This document shows positions 22,765 to 28,126 of a stretch of 28,126 nucleotides of DNA, in pieces. The notes under the pieces were generated by a model. That model searched no databases, had not been told where the DNA came from, and saw only the letters and a program-made list of their open reading frames with translations. The stretch is from an uncultured Prevotellaceae bacterium (GTDB taxonomy: Bacteria > Bacteroidota > Bacteroidia > Bacteroidales > Bacteroidaceae), in the NCBI GenBank assembly GCA_937877605.1, contig CALFJA010000059.1, forward strand, positions 1-28,126, in the 5' to 3' direction. The position numbers and the translations under genes were made by a program. The number at the start of each line of letters is the position of its first letter. The stretch's first letter is position 1.

Positions 22765-25700
22765 TCAGAATGGTGGTTCATCTTCCAAATTCCGTGAAGA
22801 TGTCCCATGAATCACCGGTGGCGGAATCGGCGGTTCCCCGGTGCCCCCCCCCGGGAACGGCGCGGCCACGGGATTGACACCGGGAGTCTCCACATAGAAA
22901 TAGTATTTATCGACACCATTCTCTTTGCGGTGTATGCGCTGGTGTTTGCGGTCAGACTCGGAGGTGAAGATGGAATCCGGATTGAACACATATCCGTCAT
23001 CTTGGTGGTACTGGCACCAGAGGGTCATGGCCTCCTTGAATTTCTTCGGGGTCAGGAACTGCTGACTGCGCGAAGAGATGCTCTTGGAGTAGGCGGCGAT
23101 GGCCTCTTCCTGATCCACATAAGTGTTCAGACGGTCATCACTGAACCAATCTTCAGCCCAGTCGAAGAAATCCTGGCCCATGGCCCTGATGAGGGTGCGC
23201 TGCATGATGGACTTCATCGGCGGCTGCACTCTTTCGTGAATTTTATGCCACTGCACCATGCAATTCAGCATGAAGTTGTAGAAGGCGTTCATCTCATCGG
23301 GCGTGTACTGGTCGATGAGATCCTTCCCGAATTCCGTCCGGGGGGAACGAAGCTTGAGTTTCCGCTGGATGGAATCGGAATGGTAGTAGTCGCTGAAGGC
23401 CGCGAACCAGATACGGCGGTTCAGGGAGTCATCGAAGTTGCGGATGGCGTGGTTGGAGGTGAACCCGAGCTTAGGAGATTCAGTATAGTCCATCGTGAAC
23501 CCCTTTCCGTGCTTCACATCGATGGTCATCTTGCCGGTGACCATGTTCATGAAGGTTTTCATGGGCACCTTGGAGTCCAGGTCATCCAGGAAGATGGTGT
23601 CGGTGATGTCTTTCACCACATTCTGGAAGATGAACCTCATGCTCGACAAATCGATGCGCTGGCCATCGACATACTCCTGTTTGCGAATTTTCTCCATACT
23701 CTTCAGAAAAAGAGACTTTCCGGTACCGCCGAGATGCTCATCGCTGTCAGCCTGGACGGTCTCCATGGCGTACAGGGCGTATGGCTGGCCGGAAGTCTTG
23801 TATTTCGACAGCATATATCCGATGGCCAGGGTCTTGGAGATGAATGTCAGCCGGTACTCACGCTTCTGAATGTCGGAGAGCTGCCTGCCAGCCTCTTCAT
23901 CTCTCCAGTATTCCCGCCCGGTATTCCAGATGTAGTTCATGAAGGTCGAGCCCCATTCGCGGATTTCCACCCTGTACTTCTTCATATCTTCCATGGTGTC
24001 AATTTGCGATTCTAAAGAATAAAATTCGGGAGAGGGGGGGACGGCGGCGGCAAGCCGGTCTTTGATGGCCTGGTACTCAGGGGTCGGAGAGATGTCAAAA
24101 TACGGCTTTTCAGGCCGGAAATCGTGGTCGATAATCTTCGATGAATAGATCAGGTACGGGCATTCGGAATCTTTGACCTTCACGATGCCATCGGCTCCGA
24201 TGCGGAATATCCCGTTGCGGAACCACAGATAATCGTACTGCTCCGTGAAGGCGTTGAAATCGGGCTTTATGCGGCGGAGTTTCACCAGGCCTCCTGCCGT
24301 GATCTGCTTCGAGCGGTGGATTGCGTTCACCAGCTTCTGGTCGTAGTATTTCGGATGTGTCCGGAGATATTCCAACAAATACATCGAGCACTCGGCGGCG
24401 ATGCTTTCCTTGTCGATGAGGGTGACTTCATTCCCCTCGATGCGGCAGAAAGTGAAGCCTTCGTTCTTGGTGGTGGTTTCGATGGTGTAATAGCCGGATG
24501 CTTCAAGGAACGAATACATCTGATCATTGTTGATGTCGAACTTCTTTCCACCCTTCGGAAGGTCTATCTCCGTCCAGAACTTCAGCCCGCCGGAGAGTTT
24601 CACCAGCTCATCGAAGAGCCGGAAGGGGTTCTGCATCTCGGGCTTGCGGTAGTACATGAAGAAATCCTTGGCATCCTTGCAGGGCTTGCCCTTGCGGTCG
24701 CGGTGCTTCTTCAAGTCCTCCGGCAACCGGATGATGGAAACTTCGAGGAACCGGAGGGCGATGTCGTACATGTTCCGGAGTCCCGTGTCATCGATGTCGT
24801 AGAGGATATAAATGTTCCTGGCCATCGATGAGAGAATGTTGAATTCATATTCCGTGAACTTTGCGGTCTCCGAATTGAGCCAGCACACATGATATCCGGC
24901 GTTCTTGATGTTAAGGGCATCGGAGCCGCCGGAACAGACAACCAGTTTGTCCCATTTATTGTCAACCTTCTCTTCGTGTTCGCCGTCCTCGCTGATGATG
25001 GTGGTCTCCGCTTTCCATTCCCCGGCCACGGCCAGCCGGTACCGTTCCATGAACTCTTTCTCCCCACAGAACGGAATCATTCGAACCGCCGGGCGTTTGC
25101 CCTTCTTGCCGCCTTTCTTCCACCCGTCCAGGGCATCGGCGTCCTCCTTCTCGATGCGGGTCTTGTCCTTCCAGGTGAATCGGTATCTCTTCGAAAACGG
25201 GCAGTAAAGGCGGCCGTAGTCTCCATAATCGTAATAGAACATCGGATAGGTCTCGTTCGCGGCGATCCTGGAACTCTTGCCATCGGCGTTCTTGGCCGTT
25301 ACATACGAATCCATCGGCTTCAGGCAGAGGTCGGCGCACACTTCGGGGGTGATGTTGTAGCCAAGGATGTCCAGCTCCGCCTTCGTGAACTCACCTGAAG
25401 GGCGGATGTTCACGGCCACCGAATCCACCGGCGGCACCTCGGAGATGTCCGGCTGAGGATTGAAAGAGCGTTCACGGTCTTTATCATCCAGGAGATCCGG
25501 CGCGTACTTCTGGGCGCACCAGAGGATGGCCGCTGCATAGTCGAGCTCTTCGCGCTCCATCACCAGCTGCAGGGCGTTCTTCGCCTTCGTGTCATGGCCG
25601 CCCTTGTCCTGCAGGAGCCATCTTCCGTCCGATGTCTGAAAGACGGTGCAAGAGGCGTTCTTGTCATCCTCCCGGATCTTGAAATTATGGCGGGATGCAA

Positions 25701-25785
25701 ACCCGGCCCTGGAGCCGGGAAACATATCGAGAATTATCTGTTTACCCCCGTCGGTACGGGCGTATATCTCTTCAGCTTTTATCAT
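22765..25785 (-). CDS. Primase-helicase fusion (TOPRIM plus SF3-type helicase)
   Basis: This 1006-residue replication protein likely synthesises primers and unwinds DNA at the fork. An N-terminal segment (about 25-95) is laid out like the DnaG CHC2 region (HNFKIREDDKNASCTVFQTS, then WLLQDKGG and NALQLVMEREEL) but lacks the zinc ligands. A TOPRIM-like core is seen at LVVCSGGSDALNIKNAG (Asp289) and YILYDIDDTG (Asp330, Asp332). The usual Glu of the first motif is not in its normal place. The helicase part has Walker A GGTGKS at 686-691, Walker B TIFLDDLDS near 732 and a motif C-like KLGFTSNHAI near 773, as in SF3/D5-type helicases. The C-terminus is Pro/Gly-rich and passes through a nine-G run. 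It is last in its unit, followed by a terminator and the repeat cluster. Confidence 0.88.
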   Translation of the reverse strand: MIKAEEIYARTDGGKQIILDMFPGSRAGFASRHNFKIREDDKNASCTVFQTSDGRWLLQDKGGHDTKAKNALQLVMEREELDYAAAILWCAQKYAPDLLDDKDRERSFNPQPDISEVPPVDSVAVNIRPSGEFTKAELDILGYNITPEVCADLCLKPMDSYVTAKNADGKSSRIAANETYPMFYYDYGDYGRLYCPFSKRYRFTWKDKTRIEKEDADALDGWKKGGKKGKRPAVRMIPFCGEKEFMERYRLAVAGEWKAETTIISEDGEHEEKVDNKWDKLVVCSGGSDALNIKNAGYHVCWLNSETAKFTEYEFNILSSMARNIYILYDIDDTGLRNMYDIALRFLEVSIIRLPEDLKKHRDRKGKPCKDAKDFFMYYRKPEMQNPFRLFDELVKLSGGLKFWTEIDLPKGGKKFDINNDQMYSFLEASGYYTIETTTKNEGFTFCRIEGNEVTLIDKESIAAECSMYLLEYLRTHPKYYDQKLVNAIHRSKQITAGGLVKLRRIKPDFNAFTEQYDYLWFRNGIFRIGADGIVKVKDSECPYLIYSSKIIDHDFRPEKPYFDISPTPEYQAIKDRLAAAVPPSPEFYSLESQIDTMEDMKKYRVEIREWGSTFMNYIWNTGREYWRDEEAGRQLSDIQKREYRLTFISKTLAIGYMLSKYKTSGQPYALYAMETVQADSDEHLGGTGKSLFLKSMEKIRKQEYVDGQRIDLSSMRFIFQNVVKDITDTIFLDDLDSKVPMKTFMNMVTGKMTIDVKHGKGFTMDYTESPKLGFTSNHAIRNFDDSLNRRIWFAAFSDYYHSDSIQRKLKLRSPRTEFGKDLIDQYTPDEMNAFYNFMLNCMVQWHKIHERVQPPMKSIMQRTLIRAMGQDFFDWAEDWFSDDRLNTYVDQEEAIAAYSKSISSRSQQFLTPKKFKEAMTLWCQYHQDDGYVFNPDSIFTSESDRKHQRIHRKENGVDKYYFYVETPGVNPVAAPFPGGGTGEPPIPPPVIHGTSSRNLEDEPPF

Positions 25786-25796
25786 ATCGCTTTCAA

Positions 25797-25964
25797 CTAT
25801 TCATCCAACAACAGGGCATCAATTACATACTTCACCCGATGGAATTTCATCATGCGGATGATCTGGTCATCCTCTTTGTTTATGTAGGCATCGATGAGCC
25901 TAATCTGGGTTGCGAGGGCTTCGCTTACGAGCTTGAGCTGTTCGCGGGAGATTTCAATTTTCAT
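25797..25964 (-). CDS. Small 55-residue helical protein
   Basis: This short gene reads MKIEISREQLKLVSEALATQ onwards and ends VIDALLLDE. It is fully helical by composition, with an amphipathic pattern and a mid-section of HRVKY. Its ATG overlaps the stop of the PLD-like gene (ATGA), and it ends 11 bases before the primase-helicase ATG. That makes a continuous unit and argues that it is real despite its length. No family is recognised. Confidence 0.65.
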   Translation of the reverse strand: MKIEISREQLKLVSEALATQIRLIDAYINKEDDQIIRMMKFHRVKYVIDALLLDE

Positions 25965-26665
25965 TTCAGACTCTTCACTGTGCAGAAGAATGCGGAATAG
26001 AATTCCACCATATCTTCCTGTGGGTTCTCATCCTGAATGAGGATACAGGCGTTCTCGATGCGGGGGTTGGTGTTGATGTTCGCGGATGTCTGAACGACAA
26101 AATCGAACTTATCCCCTCTGCCGGCCATCAGCTTCGAATGGTTCCTCGCCACCGTCACCGTCACATTCTCATAACCTTCAAACACTCTCTTGAAGTCGGC
26201 CGCCTCAAGGCCGTGGCGGCCGGTGCGGTATATCTCTCCAAGGAAGAGGTCAAGGTGGCCAATCCGGCCGTCATCTATCCATTTTCTCATCGTCAGCACA
26301 TCATTCATATCCACGCACCATGTGCTGACAATGATGGTGCGGATGTTCTGCTGGCGGATTATCGCCTTAAGGTATGAAAGGGCATCGACATCTCCGCGGG
26401 TCATGAAGTTGTAGCTGACTCCTTTCTCGAAGTAGAATCCAGGTGCCGCCAAGCTGTCAAGGAGAGCCATCTCGCTGAAGGCCCGGCGATACTGGTATTT
26501 CGTTCGCAGAGAGCGGCTCTCCGCGGTTCCCTGCATGGGCTCGTCATCGTCACGGCCCGGATCGCGCTGGAAATCGTCACGGAGCGGCGGAAAGATGCCT
26601 TCGCGATGCTCCAGGTCGAACAGTGTGGTTCCGGATACGCCTTCTAACTGGGAGAGATCTATCAT
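25961..26665 (-). CDS. Phospholipase D-like (HKD) protein, possible nuclease
   Basis: This 234-residue protein has a single PLD-type site. His176 and Lys178 lie in ARNHSKLMAGRGDKFDFVVQ, followed by TSANINTNPRIEN at about 193-205, which matches the 'S-A-N-x-N-x-N-x-x-x-E' tail of this superfamily. The spacing from the Lys to the next Asp (Asp185) is slightly longer than the classic HxKx4D. One HKD copy suggests a dimer, as in Nuc-type nucleases. Residues 1-60 are a separate acidic and Arg-rich segment. It shares ATGA overlaps with the kinase-HTH gene upstream and the 55-residue gene downstream. The substrate (DNA, RNA or lipid) is not visible. A nucleic-acid role is inferred from its partners. 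Confidence 0.7.
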   Translation of the reverse strand: MIDLSQLEGVSGTTLFDLEHREGIFPPLRDDFQRDPGRDDDEPMQGTAESRSLRTKYQYRRAFSEMALLDSLAAPGFYFEKGVSYNFMTRGDVDALSYLKAIIRQQNIRTIIVSTWCVDMNDVLTMRKWIDDGRIGHLDLFLGEIYRTGRHGLEAADFKRVFEGYENVTVTVARNHSKLMAGRGDKFDFVVQTSANINTNPRIENACILIQDENPQEDMVEFYSAFFCTVKSLK

Positions 26666-27459
26666 GCCTGGAATCCTTTTTCCTCTTTAAGCTGCTCTCG
26701 GTTCCACGCCTCGATCATCCGGACGGCCCATTCTTCTCCTGAGTTCGCGATGTTCACCACCTTCTGCCTGTAAGCCATCTCTCCTTCAATCTTTCCGGCA
26801 TGATATGCCTCATAAAGGGGTGAGGATGAATCAGCCATCAGGCGGCGGAATTCGGACTGGGGGACACCGATGGCCATCGATATCGCGGAGAATGAATACC
26901 TGAGGATGGCCAGTTTCTTCACATTGGCCAGGTCGGCCGGTGTCGGCCGCCATACAGGATTGCCTTCCGTGTCAAGGATTATCCTGTCAGGATCCGCTGG
27001 GGGCGCGGGGGTGACGGCCAGATCGGCGGGGATATCTTCGATGGGCTCATTCGGATAGTAGGTCTGATAGTAATCGCGAATGACATCGACACCGGTGCGG
27101 TGCTGCCTGTCGGGGTTGCGGTCACGCCTGACGGCTTCCAGGAACGGCACGATGAGGGTCTTGAACTCCACGATGGCATCTTCATCATCGGCTATCTTCT
27201 GAAGATGGGAGACCCGCTCCTTCTTCAAATTCACCGAATCCACGATGATGTTGAATTTCATCCGGAGGCCCTGCTTTATCACGAAGTCCTCGGTGGATGT
27301 CACCAGGGGCTCCCTCTTCAAATTCCAGTAGTCCCCGAGGGCGTGCCGGATATCATCGCGGCTCACGATAATCCAGTCCTCTTTCCCGGAGACTTCCCGG
27401 CGGGCCCATGTGCTCTTCCCAGCGCACGGAGGGCCCTGAAGGATGATCATTTTACTCAT
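26662..27459 (-). CDS. Polynucleotide-kinase-like P-loop protein with C-terminal HTH-like domain
   Basis: In this 265-residue protein, residues 1-135 match the 5'-polynucleotide kinase/AAA_33 pattern. Walker A is GPPCAGKST at 9-17, SRDDIR is at 33-38 and IIVDSVNLKKERV is at 71-83. FLEAVRRDRNPDRQHRTGVD, then VIRDYYQTYY, corresponds to the lid and the 'R-N-x-x-R' region. There is no phosphatase domain as in T4 Pnkp. After a Pro-rich linker (about 140-175) comes an HTH-like module (LRYSFSAISMAIGVPQSEFR, then PLYEAYHAGKIEGEMAYRQK), reminiscent of small-terminase or phage regulator helices. A 5'-OH kinase involved in repair of nicked DNA or RNA is likely, with added nucleic-acid binding. The gene overlaps both neighbours. 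Confidence 0.8.
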   Translation of the reverse strand: MSKMIILQGPPCAGKSTWARREVSGKEDWIIVSRDDIRHALGDYWNLKREPLVTSTEDFVIKQGLRMKFNIIVDSVNLKKERVSHLQKIADDEDAIVEFKTLIVPFLEAVRRDRNPDRQHRTGVDVIRDYYQTYYPNEPIEDIPADLAVTPAPPADPDRIILDTEGNPVWRPTPADLANVKKLAILRYSFSAISMAIGVPQSEFRRLMADSSSPLYEAYHAGKIEGEMAYRQKVVNIANSGEEWAVRMIEAWNREQLKEEKGFQA

Positions 27460-27676
27460 CGGATATCTCGGGGAAAAGGGTTTCGGCCAGATAAGTATCG
27501 CCGGTCACTCTCTTGAGGGTGTCCACAACCAACTTCTGGTAGAGGGGCTTCGGCCGCCGGGCACCGGTGAACCAGGCATAGGCCGTGGGGTACGGCACCC
27601 CTTGCCTGAGAAGGGACGCCATGACATCCTGCTGGTGCTGTTTCGTGGTCACAGACCACACTTCTTTCATTGTCAT
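27452..27676 (-). CDS. Small HTH-like phage protein
   Basis: This is a 74-residue protein (or 72 if started at ATG 27670). The middle, MASLLRQGVPYPTAYAWFTG, followed by ARRPKPLYQKLVVDTLKRVT, resembles a helix-turn-helix with the typical 'P-x-A-Y-x-W-x-x-G-x-R-x-P' recognition stretch of small phage DNA-binding proteins. The C-terminus is acidic. It overlaps the kinase start by eight bases. It could be a regulator of this unit. The function is inferred from shape only. Confidence 0.6.
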   Translation of the reverse strand: MTMKEVWSVTTKQHQQDVMASLLRQGVPYPTAYAWFTGARRPKPLYQKLVVDTLKRVTGDTYLAETLFPEISDE

Positions 27677-27678
27677 TT

Positions 27679-27939
27679 CTAAGGATTTCCTAATAAATAC
27701 TTCTTTCGAAATTGCCTTACAGTGAGGATTTCGTATAGTTCCGGGCTGGCAATACGGGATTTGAGAGTTTGCCTATCCGCCGCCATGTCGCAGGGATTCC
27801 CGGACTCCTTGATAACCAAAATATAGTTGTTACCGACCTTTTCAGCCTCTGCTGCGTATTCCCCGGATCCGCCTCTGAGAAGCTGGATCCGGTCTGCATC
27901 TTTCGAATAACATTCATACTGCGATTCTGCGAAGGACAT
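27679..27939 (-). CDS. Small hypothetical protein
   Basis: This 86-residue protein opens MSFAESQYECYSKDADRIQL and has a Gly/Glu-rich middle (GGSGEYAAEAEKVGNNYILV), then KESGNPCDM and a basic end (RQFRKKYLLGNP). No recognised motif. It begins three bases after the upstream partial gene and ends two bases before the HTH-like gene. It is clearly in the same unit. Confidence 0.55.
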   Translation of the reverse strand: MSFAESQYECYSKDADRIQLLRGGSGEYAAEAEKVGNNYILVIKESGNPCDMAADRQTLKSRIASPELYEILTVRQFRKKYLLGNP

Positions 27940-27942
27940 GAC

Positions 27943-28126
27943 TCACTTTTTAATGAACAGATAGTCTTTCCAGATATCGATGAATTGCCTTCCGCTGTAT
28001 TTCGCCAACTCTTCGCTTTTATATGCAAGGCGAGAGCCGATGTGCGCGTACGAGTACGACCAAGCGAGATTCGAGAGCGCAAAGCCGAGGCCGGAGTAGT
28101 AGCCGCTGACATCTTTTGCTGATATC
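27943..28126 (-). CDS. Partial hypothetical gene at right edge
   Basis: The frame runs in from beyond the right edge and ends in TGA at 27945-27943, giving 60 visible residues (for example VSGYYSGLGFALSNLAWSYS, later EELAKYSGRQFIDIWKDYLF). It is rich in Tyr, Ser, Ala and Trp, with no motif. The stop lies three bases before the next ATG, which supports this frame over an overlapping one. The start is outside the window. Confidence 0.6.
   Translation of the reverse strand, partial: ISAKDVSGYYSGLGFALSNLAWSYSYAHIGSRLAYKSEELAKYSGRQFIDIWKDYLFIKK

Noticed and set aside
22807..24015. 402-residue plus-strand ORF
   Set aside because: It is antisense to the helicase motifs of the primase-helicase gene, with His/Val/Gly-rich composition typical of reverse-strand shadows.
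27717..28112. 131-residue minus-strand ORF at the right edge
   Set aside because: It overlaps the 86-residue gene and the partial gene in a different frame. The other two frames abut with a three-base gap and look more protein-like.

Overview
The window is a block of a double-stranded DNA tailed phage or prophage. It is coded almost entirely on the minus strand, so it is best read from the right edge to the left. A Bacteroidota (probably Bacteroidales) host is suggested by three things: gene starts are preceded by A/T-rich leaders rather than Shine-Dalgarno sequences; several gaps carry TAnnTTTG boxes, the known Bacteroidetes -7 promoter element; and several tail proteins resemble, from memory, families common in gut Bacteroidales prophages. 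Coding DNA is fairly GC-rich for that group. The long tape measure gene, together with no tail sheath gene seen here, suggests a siphovirus.

Region 1 (28126-22765) is a tightly packed replication and nucleic-acid processing unit. It holds a partial small gene, an 86-residue hypothetical, a small HTH-like protein, a polynucleotide-kinase-like protein with an extra C-terminal helical domain, a PLD-fold protein, a 55-residue ORF and a 1006-residue primase-helicase. It ends in an intrinsic terminator at 22734-22749.

Region 2 (22440-22733) is non-coding or doubtfully coding. It holds five exact copies, in both orientations, of the 9-mer TTGACACCG in an AT-rich setting, which makes it a candidate origin or operator.

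Region 3 (22435-17518) starts with three uncharacterised proteins and continues with an S49-type protease fused to a scaffold-like tail, the major capsid protein, a probable tail tube protein and a charged protein. It closes with a hairpin terminator that overlaps a promoter box.

Region 4 (17444-15268) is the terminase pair, followed by a weak terminator and a new promoter box. Region 5 (15027-1) holds a small protein, the portal, four connector-type proteins, the tape measure protein, two large baseplate/tail proteins, two related Ig-like tail proteins flanking a small coiled protein, and a fiber that runs off the left edge. The end of that fiber resembles the C-type-lectin-like domains seen in phage adhesins, some of them diversified by reverse transcriptase.

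No lysis gene, integrase, reverse transcriptase, tRNA or CRISPR array is visible. The most interesting leads are the repeat cluster beside the helicase gene, a T10 slippery tract in the middle of the 823-residue tail gene with stops waiting in both other frames, a probable nested scaffold start, the kinase-HTH fusion coupled to a PLD protein, and the fiber tip.
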